Shown in pieces: positions 18,834 through 28,024 of a stretch of DNA of 52,268 bases. Position numbers and translations under genes: made by a program. The notes under the pieces were generated by a model. It did not search any database. It had not been told where the DNA came from and saw nothing but the letters and a program-made list of their open reading frames with translations. The stretch spans positions 1 to 52,268 of the forward strand of contig SVAX01000008.1 of the NCBI GenBank assembly GCA_015059155.1. Reading direction: 5' to 3'. How positions within the stretch are numbered: position 1 is the stretch's first letter; every line of letters begins with the position of its first letter. Origin of the DNA: Bacillota bacterium (GTDB taxonomy: Bacteria; Bacillota_I; Bacilli_A; RF39; UBA660).

Positions 18834-21135
18834 TTTAAAAACAAGTTTTAGTAGTGCGATTTTAATATCTTTATTAGTATTAATTGTATCTGTAATGGGA
18901 GTTTACTATGCAATTAAAAATTTAAATTATGGACTAGATTTACAAGGTGGATTTGAAGTACTATATGAAGTTAATAGTATAGATGGATCTAAAGTTACTA
19001 GTGATATGGTAAATAGTACTTATAAAATCATAGAAAAAAGAATAAATGCACTTGGTGTTAGTGAACCTGAAATAGCTATAGAAGGAAATAACATACGTGT
19101 TACTATGGCTGGAATTGATAATATAGATGATGCAAGAAAGACTATTAGTACTACAGCTGCTTTAACTTTCAGAACAGTTGATGGCGAACTATTGATGGAT
19201 AGTAGTGTACTTAATAGTGGAAAAGCAAATGTAGGTTATGAAACAAATAAAGGATATTTTATTTCTTTAAGCGTTAAAGACTATGATGAATTCTATAAAC
19301 AAACTAAAAAAGTTAGTGAAATGGACAATAATCAAATTGTTATATGGTTAGATTATGAAGATGGAGTAGAACTTGAATTAGTTGGAAATGGTTATGGATA
19401 TTATGAAACTGTAGAAACAACAGATGAAAATGGAGAAATAGTTGAAAAAGAAGTATTCTATTCTTGTGGAGATTTAGCTAACTCTAACTGTTTATCAGTT
19501 GCTGGAGTATCTCAAGGCTTTGCTAGTGATGTTATAATTCAAGGAAGTTTTTCTAAAGAAGAAGCTCAAGGATTAGTAGATTTAATTAATAGTGGTAGTA
19601 TGCCAACTAAATTAACTGAAATATCTTCTAAGACAGTATCTGCTTCTTTTGGAGAAAATTCACTTCAAAAAACATTTACTGCTGGGGTAGTTGGTATTGT
19701 AGCTATTGCTTTATTATTGATTATTTTATATAGAGTAAGTGGAGCAATTGCTAGTATTAGTATAATTGCTTATACTTTCTTAACTTTATTAATATTTAAT
19801 TTAGTTGGTGGTAGATTATCACTTCAAGGTATTGCCGCACTAGTAATTGGTATTGGTATGGCAGTAGATTCTGCGGTTATTAGTTTTGCTAGAATTAAAG
19901 AAGAATTAGCTCGTAAAGTAAGTTTAAGAACTGCTTTTGAAAAAGGTAGCAAAGAATCTTTTGTATCAATCCTTGATGCAAATATAACAACCTTAATTGC
20001 CGCTATAATATTATTTATGTTTGGTGAAAGTAGTGTTAAAGGATTTGCTACAATGCTAATTATAAGTATTATAGTTACGTTTATAGTAATGGTATACTTA
20101 AATAGATATTTAATTAGATTATTTGTTAAAAGTGAAAAGTTTGAAAAACATATTAAGATGTTTATCGGTTATAAAGATAAAAAGAAAAAAAGTAAATTTG
20201 ATTATGTTAAACCAAGAAAAATTATATTTACAGTAGTTGGATTAATAATTATTATTGGATGTATGTTTACATATAGTGAAGGATTAAATTTAGGGATTGA
20301 TTTTAAAGGTGGTTCAACTGTAGAAATTAACTCTTCAGAAAAAATAAAAGTTAAAGATATAGAAAAAGATTTAGAAGAATTAGAATACGAAATAGAAAGT
20401 GTTGAACAATTAGATGATTCAAGAGTTTATGTAACTATTGATAATGTTCTTGATAACAATGAAACTACTAAAGTAGAAGAATATTTCAATAAAAAATATG
20501 ATGCAACTACAAGTGTAGGTGCTATATCTAACCAAGTAAAAAAAGATATAACAGCTAATGCTATTAAAGCTTTAATTTATGCTTGTATAGGTATGATAAT
20601 TTATATAACTATTAGATTTAAATTTAGTTATGGTGTAAGTGCTATCATAGCTCTAGTTCACGATAGTTTAATGGTATTAATATTATTTAGTTTACTTAGA
20701 CTTGAAGTAAATAGTATGTTTATTGCTGCTATACTTTCTATAATTGGATATTCAATAAATAATACAATAGTTATATTTGACAGAATAAGAGAAAATAAAA
20801 CTAAATTATATAAAGATAAGATAAAGAAAGTAGATGAATTAAAAGAAATTGTTAATGTAAGTTTAAGACAAACAGTTTTAAGATGTATTATTACAACAGC
20901 AACAACACTACTTCCTGTAATAAGTTTAATATTCTTAGGTTCTCATGAAATAATAAACTTTAATATAGCTTTACTGTTTGGTTTAATAGTTGGAACTTTC
21001 TCAAGTTTATTTATATCAAGTCAAGTTTGGATGTTATTTGAAAAAAGAAGAATAGGTAAAGATCCGAATAAACATTGGTACGATGATAATAAAAAAGAAA
21101 AAGAAGAATTGCAAATAAAAGGAATTAACTGTTAA
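18805..21135 (+). CDS. secDF: Protein translocase SecDF (fused)
   Basis: SecDF uses the proton motive force to help the Sec channel release exported proteins. The fusion has two six-segment halves: SecD-type with LDLQGGFEVLYEV (about residues 40-55), a periplasmic domain, and the GIGMAVDSAVISFARI and DANITTLIAAIILF motifs; then SecF-type with LNLGIDFKGGSTVEI (about 492) and a second membrane bundle ending near 745. The length of 776 residues is close to Bacillus SecDF (737). The start could be 18805 or the ATG at 18814; neither has a strong ribosome site, and both overlap the comN-like gene, so translational coupling is likely. Ends at a terminator. Confidence 0.96.
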   Translation: MMIMTKKKNDLKTSFSSAILISLLVLIVSVMGVYYAIKNLNYGLDLQGGFEVLYEVNSIDGSKVTSDMVNSTYKIIEKRINALGVSEPEIAIEGNNIRVTMAGIDNIDDARKTISTTAALTFRTVDGELLMDSSVLNSGKANVGYETNKGYFISLSVKDYDEFYKQTKKVSEMDNNQIVIWLDYEDGVELELVGNGYGYYETVETTDENGEIVEKEVFYSCGDLANSNCLSVAGVSQGFASDVIIQGSFSKEEAQGLVDLINSGSMPTKLTEISSKTVSASFGENSLQKTFTAGVVGIVAIALLLIILYRVSGAIASISIIAYTFLTLLIFNLVGGRLSLQGIAALVIGIGMAVDSAVISFARIKEELARKVSLRTAFEKGSKESFVSILDANITTLIAAIILFMFGESSVKGFATMLIISIIVTFIVMVYLNRYLIRLFVKSEKFEKHIKMFIGYKDKKKKSKFDYVKPRKIIFTVVGLIIIIGCMFTYSEGLNLGIDFKGGSTVEINSSEKIKVKDIEKDLEELEYEIESVEQLDDSRVYVTIDNVLDNNETTKVEEYFNKKYDATTSVGAISNQVKKDITANAIKALIYACIGMIIYITIRFKFSYGVSAIIALVHDSLMVLILFSLLRLEVNSMFIAAILSIIGYSINNTIVIFDRIRENKTKLYKDKIKKVDELKEIVNVSLRQTVLRCIITTATTLLPVISLIFLGSHEIINFNIALLFGLIVGTFSSLFISSQVWMLFEKRRIGKDPNKHWYDDNKKEKEELQIKGINC

Positions 21136-21157
21136 AAATAAATATATTATTTTGCTT

Positions 21158-21186
21158 AAGAAATGAATTTTTTCATTTCTTTTTTG
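21158..21186 (+). terminator. Intrinsic terminator after secDF
   Basis: AAGAAATGAA pairs with TTCATTTCTT around a short T loop, followed by a T run. Confidence 0.85.
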
Positions 21187-21205
21187 TTGTATTTTTTTAT
21201 ATAAA

Positions 21206-21214
21206 TGATATAAT
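21206..21214 (+). promoter_or_regulatory. Extended -10 promoter
   Basis: TGATATAAT (TGN plus TATAAT) 27 nt before the ATG at 21242; no convincing -35. Confidence 0.6.
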
Positions 21215-21241
21215 TAAGTAATAGAGAAGGTATGATAGAAT

Positions 21242-21964
21242 ATGAATAGGAAAACAATATTTAGAATTTTAGGTGCTTTGGCGTCTTCTTTGATTGCTGT
21301 ATCAGTATTTGTTCCATTTACAAATACTTCTGGAAATTTGATAAGTTTATGGCAAAGCTATGAATCACTTGATGCTTTATATCTACCAATTATGGTAATA
21401 GTATTTGGTGCTATAGGGATAATGTTTTTCTCATTAAATATAAAAACAGAATTTGCATATATGAGTTCAGGAGCTACTTTATTTTTTGTTGTAATGGAAA
21501 CTATTGATATTTTAGATAAAGGAATGTTTAATACATTAAATGTAGGGTACTATTTCTTAGTTGTAGGATCAATTTTGACAGGATTAATGGCATTTTTAAC
21601 AAATTTAAAGCCAAATAAAAAAGAAATAGATACTGTTAATCAGCCAATACAAACTTTTACGATAGATCGAATAGATAGATTATATAATGATCCAACAATT
21701 ATCAACAATGAAATATCACCAATACAACCAATGGATAATATAAGTGTGCCTATAGTTCAAGATCAATTAATACAAAAAGTAGAGCCAATTGAACCTAGTA
21801 TATCAGAAAATCAAAACATACAAGCAATTCAACAACAAGTTAATGTCCAAGAAATACCTAACGTATCACTACATAACATAAATGAAAATCCAGTAGTTAA
21901 AGAATTTATGACACAATCGAATACTAATGAATTAGATATATTTGGTCAACCAATAAATAAGTAA
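21242..21964 (+). CDS. Unknown membrane protein with Pro/Gln-rich cytosolic tail
   Basis: Not recognised. Residues 1-125 contain about four membrane segments (ILGALASSLIAVSVFVPF, LYLPIMVIVFGAIGIMFF, FAYMSSGATLFFVVM, VGYYFLVVGSILTGLMAFL). The remaining 115 residues are hydrophilic and rich in Gln, Pro, Ile and Asn (for example QAIQQQVNVQEIPNVS), with no cysteine or catalytic motif. A GAGAAGG ribosome site precedes the ATG by about 9 nt. It is a single-gene unit bounded by terminators. The tail could be a disordered interaction region; no function can be assigned. Confidence 0.75.
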   Translation: MNRKTIFRILGALASSLIAVSVFVPFTNTSGNLISLWQSYESLDALYLPIMVIVFGAIGIMFFSLNIKTEFAYMSSGATLFFVVMETIDILDKGMFNTLNVGYYFLVVGSILTGLMAFLTNLKPNKKEIDTVNQPIQTFTIDRIDRLYNDPTIINNEISPIQPMDNISVPIVQDQLIQKVEPIEPSISENQNIQAIQQQVNVQEIPNVSLHNINENPVVKEFMTQSNTNELDIFGQPINK

Positions 21965-21992
21965 AAGTTAATTAATAACTTTTCTTTTTTTT
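21963..21992 (+). terminator. Intrinsic terminator
   Basis: AAAAGTTA pairs with TAACTTTT around ATTAA, followed by a long T run. Confidence 0.85.
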
Positions 21993-22002
21993 TAATATGT
22001 TG

Positions 22003-22008
22003 TATAAT
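22003..22008 (+). promoter_or_regulatory. -10 box of the DUF308 gene
   Basis: TATAAT lies 16 nt before the ATG at 22025, with the GGAGG ribosome site almost adjoining it. Confidence 0.5.
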
Positions 22009-22024
22009 TATATCGGAGGTAGCT

Positions 22025-22642
22025 ATGAATAAAGAAAATAGAATTACAATAAACAATCTTATTTACGCATTATTATTTTTAGTATTTGGTATAATTCTTT
22101 TGACTAGTACTGAAGATTTAATAACAATAGTATCAAAAGTAATAGGGGCAGTATTAATAATAGTAGGTATAATTAAAACAATAATATATATTTATATGAA
22201 GGGCAAATTAAGTAACTATAGTACATCTAAATTAGCTATAGGACTATTATTTATATGTTTTGGAATTTTACTTATATTTTTGTCAGGTACACTAAGTTTT
22301 GCAATCAGAACTGTAGTTGGAATATGGGTATTATTCTCTGGAATAAATAGAGTGATATTTGCTTTTGCGATGAGTTCAGTGGATAAAAAAGGGTTCTTGG
22401 TATATCTAACAACAGCTCTTCTAATGATTATATTAGGTATAATATTAATAACAGGAATATTTGATCAATTAATAGGGTTACTTATAATAATTTATTCTAT
22501 TATGGAAATAGTAGATTATATATATTTTAGAGTAAAAAATAAGGATATTGAAGAAGTTAAAACAAATACAACAGATAAAAAAGTAAAAAGATTAAAAAAA
22601 GGTAAAGTAGTAGATGCTATTATAGAAGAAAAAGAAAATTAG
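22025..22642 (+). CDS. DUF308/HdeD-like membrane protein
   Basis: 205 residues with six hydrophobic segments arranged as three repeated hairpins (for example LIYALLFLVFGIILL, IGAVLIIVGIIKTIIYI, LLFICFGILLIFLSG, VVGIWVLFSGINRVIFAF), followed by a Lys-rich cytosolic tail (KVKRLKKGK). This pattern matches DUF308 (HdeD family), whose members have no firm biochemical role; HdeD is linked to acid stress in E. coli. A GGAGGT ribosome site lies 4-9 nt before the ATG. It is monocistronic: a terminator lies on each side. Confidence 0.8.
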   Translation: MNKENRITINNLIYALLFLVFGIILLTSTEDLITIVSKVIGAVLIIVGIIKTIIYIYMKGKLSNYSTSKLAIGLLFICFGILLIFLSGTLSFAIRTVVGIWVLFSGINRVIFAFAMSSVDKKGFLVYLTTALLMIILGIILITGIFDQLIGLLIIIYSIMEIVDYIYFRVKNKDIEEVKTNTTDKKVKRLKKGKVVDAIIEEKEN

Positions 22643-22670
22643 ACACGTATGTAGACACATGTGTCTTTTA
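22641..22670 (+). terminator. Intrinsic terminator after the DUF308 gene
   Basis: AGACAC plus ATGT pair with ACAT plus GTGTCT (a GT bulge), then TTTTA. A shorter alternative is the 12-nt palindrome GACACATGTGTC. Confidence 0.7.
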
Positions 22671-22727
22671 TTGTATGTAAATAAAATCTTTAATATTAAT
22701 TAATCTATTTAAAAAAGTTAATAATAG

Positions 22728-22736
22728 TGTTATAAT
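22728..22736 (+). promoter_or_regulatory. Extended -10 promoter of prfB
   Basis: TGTTATAAT (TGN plus TATAAT), 17 nt before the prfB ATG; no strong -35. Confidence 0.6.
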
Positions 22737-22753
22737 TATATGGGAGGATACGT

Positions 22754-23858
22754 ATGGAACTAAATGAAATATTAAATATGTATGTAGAATTAAATAAAAA
22801 ATCAAATGATTTATGGAGGTCACTTTGACCCAGAGGTAAAGAAAAATAGGATTAAAGAATTAGAAATTGAAATGAATAATCCTAACTTTTGGGATGATAA
22901 AACTCATAGTGAGGAAGTATTAAGTGAACTTAATTTATTAAAAAGTAAAATAAACAATATTGAAGAGTTAAAATTAAATATAGAAACTAATTTAGAAATA
23001 GCTAATATGATAAAGGAAAATAATGATTTAGAGATGCAACAAATGATTTCTAACGATATAGAGGTTTTACAAGAAAAATTAGCAAATATAGAATTAGAGT
23101 TATTATTAAACAGTCCATATGATAAGTGTGACTGTATACTTGAAATACATCCAGGAGCAGGTGGAACTGAATCTTGTGATTGGGCTTCAATGCTTTATAG
23201 AATGTATACAAGATGGTGTGAAAAGAATAATAAAAAAATAGAAATGTTAGATTATCAAGATGGAGAGGAAGCAGGTATAAAAAGTGTATCTTTTATAGTT
23301 CATGGAACTAATAGTTATGGATATTTAAAAAATGAAAAAGGTGTTCATAGACTTATTAGAATAAGCCCTTTTGATTCAAATAGTAGAAGACATACATCTT
23401 TTGCATCAATAGATATAACTCCTTTATATAACAACGTAGAAATTGATATTGAAATAAAAGACAGTGATATTAGAATAGACACTTATTGTGCTTCAGGACA
23501 TGGTGGACAAGGTGTTAATACAACTCCATCTGCGGTAAGAATAACTCATTTTCCAAGTAAAATAGTTGTTACTTGCCAAAATGAAAGAAGTCAAATAAGA
23601 AATAAAGAAACTTGTATGACAGTATTAAAAAATAAATTATATCAATTAGAAGTAGAAAAAAGAGAAAAAGAATTAAAAAGTATTAAGGGAGAAAATACAG
23701 AGATTAATTTTGGATCACAAATACGTACTTATACAATGTGTCCTTATACACTTGTAAAGGATCATAGAACTAATACTGAAAATCCTAATGTAGATAAAGT
23801 ATTAGATGGTGATATAGATAAATTCATATATGATAATTTAAAATTAGGAGTGAGATAA
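22754..23858 (+). CDS. prfB: Peptide chain release factor 2, with programmed +1 frameshift
   Basis: RF2 releases peptides at UGA and UAA. The true start is ATG 22754, preceded by GGGAGGA. The first 24 codons (MELNEILNMYVE...LWRSL) end in CTT followed by an in-frame TGA (22826-22828) and C. A +1 shift skipping T22826 continues as DPEVKKNRIKELE. The internal Shine-Dalgarno-like GGAGG (22815-22819) lies just upstream, as in the classical RF2 autoregulation site. The total is 367 residues. The GGQ catalytic motif reads SGHGGQGVNTTPSAVRITH. Its 3' end abuts yitT and then ftsE-ftsX, as in many Firmicutes. Confidence 0.95.
22815..22829 (+). promoter_or_regulatory. RF2 programmed frameshift signal
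   Basis: GGAGG (22815-22819), three spacer bases, then CTT TGA C: the canonical slippery Leu codon before an in-frame UGA with C in the fourth position. Low RF2 allows slippage, giving autoregulation. Confidence 0.93.
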
Positions 23859-24766
23859 TGTCGTTTTTTAATAAGAAAAGCAAAATAAGTGAAGATATTT
23901 TAAAAGTATTAAACGAAAGAAATAGGTTTAAAAGATATTCGTTTTTAACAATAGGTTGTTTTTTATTAGCTTTTGCTTTTAATGTGTTTTATTCTCCTAA
24001 CAATTTAGTTACTGGTGGAGTTTCTGGTATTTCTATAGTTGTAAATAATGTGTTTGGTGTTTCTACTTCAACATTTATAACTGTTACTTATCTAATATTA
24101 TTAGTATTAAGTTACTTAATATTAGGTAAAGAAACAACTAAATATTCATTAATAGGCTCAATATTATATCCGTTATTTGTATACCTTACTAAAGATATGG
24201 TAAACCTTATTCAATTTAATGTAGATAATATGTTGTTAATCGCATTGTTTGGAGCTTTAATAAATGGTATAGGAGCTGGTCTTACTTTTAAGTATGGTTT
24301 TTCAACAGGTGGTAGTGATATTATTTGTCAAATAATTTCAAAATATTTTAAGATTTCTATGGGTAATGCCATAAAAGTATTTAATTTTATAATTATAGTA
24401 GGTTCAGGATTTTTTATAACTAATGGAAACAATATATATGCCTGGGAAAATGTTATGTATGCTATAATTGCTGTATATATTTCAACATTCCTTACAGATA
24501 AAGTGTTACTTGGTATATCAAGTTCAAAATCTTTCTATGTAATAACAGAACACGAAACTGCTATTAAAAATTTCTTAATGAATGAATTAGGAAAAGGAGT
24601 AACTGTTTTAGAAGGTAGAGGAGGATACACAGGAGACAGAAAAAAAGTGTTAATGTGTGTTATTCCTACAAAAGAATATTACTTAGCTAAAGAAGGAATA
24701 TTAGAAATAGATAAAAATGCTATTGTACTTATAAATGATGTATATCAATCATCAGGAATAGAATAG
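23858..24766 (+). CDS. YitT-family membrane protein
   Basis: 302 residues. Five to six membrane segments (residues 25-205) with the family blocks NVFYSPNNLVTGGVSGISI and GLTFKYGFSTGGSDIICQII are followed by a C-terminal DUF2179 domain (about 215-300, SSSKSFYVITEHETAI... and GVTVLEGRGGYTGDRKKVLM). YitT proteins are widespread in Firmicutes; the transported molecule or role is unknown. The start codon overlaps the prfB stop (ATAATG arrangement), so it is coupled to prfB. ftsE begins 8 nt after its stop. Confidence 0.9.
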   Translation: MSFFNKKSKISEDILKVLNERNRFKRYSFLTIGCFLLAFAFNVFYSPNNLVTGGVSGISIVVNNVFGVSTSTFITVTYLILLVLSYLILGKETTKYSLIGSILYPLFVYLTKDMVNLIQFNVDNMLLIALFGALINGIGAGLTFKYGFSTGGSDIICQIISKYFKISMGNAIKVFNFIIIVGSGFFITNGNNIYAWENVMYAIIAVYISTFLTDKVLLGISSSKSFYVITEHETAIKNFLMNELGKGVTVLEGRGGYTGDRKKVLMCVIPTKEYYLAKEGILEIDKNAIVLINDVYQSSGIE

Positions 24767-24774
24767 GAGGAAGT

Positions 24775-25470
24775 ATGGATTTAATAAGAATTAAAGATGT
24801 AAAAAAAACATATAAAACAGGAACAACTGCTATATATGATTTAGATTTAACTATAAAAAAAGGTGAATTTGTATTTATAATAGGTGCTACAGGATGTGGT
24901 AAGAGTACTTTAATAAAAATGCTTTACAGAGAAGAAAAACCTAGTAGTGGTAAAATTTTAGTTGGTGGACTTGATGTAGGTAAAATTAAAAATAGAAAAG
25001 TTTATAAACTTAGAAGAAAAATTGGTGTAGTTTTCCAAAATTATCAATTATTACCTAATGCAACCGCATATGAAAATGTTGCTTTTGCACTAGAGGTATT
25101 AGGCATGCCTAAAGACGAAATACACTCTAAAGTTATGAAAGTTTTAGACCTAGTAGGACTTAAAAGTAAAGCAAAACAATATCCTAGACACCTATCAGGT
25201 GGAGAGCAACAAAGAGTGGCTATAGCTAGAGCTATTGTAAATGGACCTAAAATACTTATTTGTGATGAACCAACTGGTAACTTAGACCCTAAAACTAGTA
25301 TGGAAATTATGGAAGTATTAGAGGCAATTAATGAACTTGGTACTACTATAATTATGGTTACTCATGATATAGATATAGTAAATAAAATGAAAAAACGTGT
25401 TGTAAAACTTGATTCAGGTAGAGTAGTTAAAGATTATAAGGAAGGTGAATACAATAATGAAAGCATTTAG
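24775..25470 (+). CDS. ftsE: Cell division ABC transporter ATPase FtsE
   Basis: FtsE powers FtsX, which activates wall hydrolases at the membrane. It has 231 residues with Walker A GATGCGKST (37-45), Q-loop FQNYQLLP, signature LSGGEQQ (140-146), Walker B ILICDEPTGNLD (160-171) and the switch His in MVTHD. A strong AGGAGGA site precedes the ATG. The last codons overlap the ftsX start by 14 nt, the usual coupled arrangement. Placement after prfB matches many Firmicutes. Confidence 0.95.
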   Translation: MDLIRIKDVKKTYKTGTTAIYDLDLTIKKGEFVFIIGATGCGKSTLIKMLYREEKPSSGKILVGGLDVGKIKNRKVYKLRRKIGVVFQNYQLLPNATAYENVAFALEVLGMPKDEIHSKVMKVLDLVGLKSKAKQYPRHLSGGEQQRVAIARAIVNGPKILICDEPTGNLDPKTSMEIMEVLEAINELGTTIIMVTHDIDIVNKMKKRVVKLDSGRVVKDYKEGEYNNESI

Positions 25471-26362
25471 AATACTTGGCAGAAATATAAGAGATTCATT
25501 TAAAAGTGTATTTAGAAACTTTTCATTATCTATAGCTTCTATATCTTGTATTACAATTACTCTTATAGTAGTTGCTATATCTGTAATATTATCAGTTAAT
25601 GTAACTAATTTTACTAAAATAGTAGAAAGAGATGTTACTATTGTTGCTTTTCTTGATGTAGATATTACTGAAGAAGAAAGACAAAAAGTTTATGAAAAAA
25701 TTATTGCTTTAGATAATGTAGAAATAAGTAATGTAGAATATATTGATAAAATGGATATATCAAAAGAAATGATGTCTTCTTCTGATGTGTTTAAAAGTAT
25801 AATGTCAGAATGGACTAGAGAAGAAAGTCCGATTCAAGATACTTATCAAGTAAAAGTAACTGATATAAATCTAATAAATAAAACTGCAGATGAGATAAAA
25901 AAAATACAAAATGTAGATGTTGTAAAATATGGAGAAGGAATGGTAGAACAATTAGTATCTATATTTGATGTAATAAGGAAAGCTACATTTATAGTAGTAA
26001 TTGCTTTAGTAATTGTAACTGCCTTCTTAATAGCTAATACAATTAAAATAACTATTATGTCAAGAAAAAGGGAAATACAGATTATGAGACTTGTAGGAGC
26101 AAGTAATATAAATATAAAAATACCTTTCATATTCGAAGGATTAATTCTTGGTATGTTTGGAGCTATAATTCCAATAGTAGTAACTTTATATGGGTATACT
26201 GCTTTATATGATCATTTTGGTGGGCAATTATTTACTAATTTTATTAAATTAGTAGAACCAACACCTTTTATATACTTTACATCTATAGGATTACTTTTAA
26301 TAGGTATGATAGTAGGTATGTTTGGAAGTGCTAGAGCAGTTAGAAAATATTTAAAAATATAG
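25457..26362 (+). CDS. ftsX: Cell division protein FtsX
   Basis: FtsX is the membrane partner of FtsE. The 301 residues contain four membrane segments: one near 22-45 (SIASISCITITLIVVAIS), an extracellular domain of about 115 residues, and three more in the C-terminal half (ATFIVVIALVIVTAFLIANTIKI, FEGLILGMFGAIIPIVVTLYGY, FTSIGLLLIGMIVGMFGSA). MSRKREIQIMRLVGASN is the conserved FtsX/permease block. The ATG at 25457 has a GAAGGTG ribosome site; the in-frame GTG at 25445 has none. Confidence 0.93.
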   Translation: MKAFRILGRNIRDSFKSVFRNFSLSIASISCITITLIVVAISVILSVNVTNFTKIVERDVTIVAFLDVDITEEERQKVYEKIIALDNVEISNVEYIDKMDISKEMMSSSDVFKSIMSEWTREESPIQDTYQVKVTDINLINKTADEIKKIQNVDVVKYGEGMVEQLVSIFDVIRKATFIVVIALVIVTAFLIANTIKITIMSRKREIQIMRLVGASNINIKIPFIFEGLILGMFGAIIPIVVTLYGYTALYDHFGGQLFTNFIKLVEPTPFIYFTSIGLLLIGMIVGMFGSARAVRKYLKI

Positions 26363-26386
26363 ATAAATAAATCTATATTTTTTTGT
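26353..26386 (+). terminator. Intrinsic terminator after ftsX
   Basis: AAATATAGAT pairs with ATCTATATTT around an A/T loop, then TTTT. It ends the prfB-yitT-ftsEX operon and overlaps the ftsX stop. Confidence 0.8.
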
Positions 26387-26391
26387 ATATG

Positions 26392-26400
26392 TGATATAAT
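26392..26400 (+). promoter_or_regulatory. Extended -10 promoter
   Basis: TGATATAAT (TGN plus TATAAT) 21 nt before the ATG at 26422, with GGAGGG between them. Confidence 0.6.
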
Positions 26401-26421
26401 TATATAGGAGGGTATCGTTTT

Positions 26422-27864
26422 ATGAAGTATGATTTAATAGTAGTTGGAATGGGACCAAGTGCTGCATTTCTTGCTTATGAATTAATAGAATTAAATAATT
26501 ATAAAAATGTGTTATTAATAGATCAAGGTAAACCAGTGGGTAAAAGAGTTTGTCCTGTTGAAAAAGCAGGAAAATGTGTTAAATGTAAACCATATTGTAA
26601 TATTACTTGTGGTTTTTCAGGAGCAGGTGCTTTTTCCGATGGTAAATTAAATTCTTATCATTTATCTTCTCGTGATAAAGATGGAAGCATTTATTTAGGA
26701 GGAAATGATGGTGGATATTTTAAAAAATACATGTCTGAAGAAGAAATATATGATTTGCTTACTTATACAGACGAGGTTTATTTAAAATTTGGAGCAGATC
26801 CAAAACTACACGGTGTAGATCATATGGAAGAAATTAAAGAATTACAAAAGAAAGCGAGTAAACAAAATTTAAATTTAGTTTCTTATCCAATAAGACATTT
26901 AGGTACTGAAAAATCACATATACTTTATGGTGAAATAGAAAAACATTTAGAAAATCACGGTATAAATATGTTATTTGAAACAGAAGTAAAAGATTTAATA
27001 ATTGAAGATAATGAAGTTAAAGGTGTAAAAGTATATAAAATAAAAGAAAAATTAGAAGAAGAAATTTATGGTGATAAAGTTGTCCTTGCAGTAGGTAGAA
27101 AAGGGGCTTCTTGGCTTAGTGATATATGTATTAAACATAATATAAAAACAAAATTGGGTAGTGTTGATATTGGAATAAGGTATGAATTACCTGATAAAGT
27201 AATGGAAAAAATAAATGAATATATGTATGAAGGAAAGTTTATTGGTAGACCTTTCCCATATGGAGATAAAGTTAGAACATTTTGCCAAAATCCTAGTGGA
27301 TTTGTATCAGCTGAAGTTTATGATAATGGTTTAACACTCGTAAATGGACACTCATATAAAGATAGAAAAAGTACTAATACTAATTTAGCCATACTAGTTT
27401 CTCATCATTTTACACATCCATTTGATAAACCAATTGAATATGGAGAAAATGTTGCGCAAAATCTTAATAGATTAGGCGGGAATGCTATAATGGTACAAAG
27501 ACTTGGTGATATTTATAGAGGTAGAAGAACTTGGATGGAAGATTTGAAAAATAATAGTGTTGAACCTACATTGAAAGCAGCAGTTCCCGGAGATTTAACT
27601 TATGGATTAGGTTATAGAACTATGGCTGATATATTGCAATTTATCAAAGATGTAGATAAAGTAGTAGAAGGTTTTGCTCATCCAGATAATCTTTTATATG
27701 GACCTGAAATAAAATTTTATAGTAATGAAGTAGTACTTGATAAAGATTTTATGACAAGTGTTAAAGGATTGTATTCAATAGGTGATGGTGGAGGTCTTAC
27801 AACAGGACTTATGATGGCGTCATGTGCAGGGGTTAAGATGGCAAGAATATTAACAAAAAAATAA
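26422..27864 (+). CDS. FAD-dependent oxidoreductase (COG2509-type)
   Basis: A 480-residue flavoprotein. The N-terminal dinucleotide-binding site is VVGMGPSAAFLAYEL (residues 7-21). A cysteine-rich stretch follows (CPVEKAGKCVKCKPYCNITCG, about 49-68), then FSGAGAFSDGKLN. The C-terminal FAD segment is GLYSIGDGGGLTTGLMMASCAG, typical of the 'FAD-dependent dehydrogenase' group related to COG2509. The substrate is unknown; the cysteines may be redox- or metal-linked, which is inference. It has a good ribosome site, its own promoter, and is monocistronic. Confidence 0.85.
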   Translation: MKYDLIVVGMGPSAAFLAYELIELNNYKNVLLIDQGKPVGKRVCPVEKAGKCVKCKPYCNITCGFSGAGAFSDGKLNSYHLSSRDKDGSIYLGGNDGGYFKKYMSEEEIYDLLTYTDEVYLKFGADPKLHGVDHMEEIKELQKKASKQNLNLVSYPIRHLGTEKSHILYGEIEKHLENHGINMLFETEVKDLIIEDNEVKGVKVYKIKEKLEEEIYGDKVVLAVGRKGASWLSDICIKHNIKTKLGSVDIGIRYELPDKVMEKINEYMYEGKFIGRPFPYGDKVRTFCQNPSGFVSAEVYDNGLTLVNGHSYKDRKSTNTNLAILVSHHFTHPFDKPIEYGENVAQNLNRLGGNAIMVQRLGDIYRGRRTWMEDLKNNSVEPTLKAAVPGDLTYGLGYRTMADILQFIKDVDKVVEGFAHPDNLLYGPEIKFYSNEVVLDKDFMTSVKGLYSIGDGGGLTTGLMMASCAGVKMARILTKK

Positions 27865-27938
27865 AATTTTACTTATTTTGTAAAATTGTAATAGTAAAAA
27901 TTACAGGAATTAAAAAATTACCTGTATTTTTTTTGTTT
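27865..27938 (+). terminator. Two successive terminator-like hairpins
   Basis: AATTTTAC/GTAAAATT (27865-27887) is followed by TACAGG/CCTGTA (27902-27926) with nested AATT arms and eight T residues. The second is the stronger terminator. Confidence 0.7.
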
Positions 27939-27975
27939 TTGTAAAAATTAGATTGCAATTATTTAAAAACGTTCA

Positions 27976-27998
27976 TTTGATTGATAATTTTATATGTG
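27976..27998 (+). promoter_or_regulatory. Conserved upstream element of the second YhcG gene
   Basis: A TTTGATTGAT...TTTTATATGTG block matches 17462-17484. TTGATT then TAAAGT at 17-nt spacing is a possible weak promoter. GTTCATTT and AAAGTGAAC flank it as an imperfect inverted repeat specific to this copy. Confidence 0.5.
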
Positions 27999-28024
27999 TT
28001 AAAGTGAACAAGAGGAGGTTATTT

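Noticed and set aside
22806-22828. prfB as a broken gene or sequencing frameshift
   Set aside because: GGAGG plus CTT TGA C is the well-known RF2 programmed frameshift signal, and both sides match RF2.
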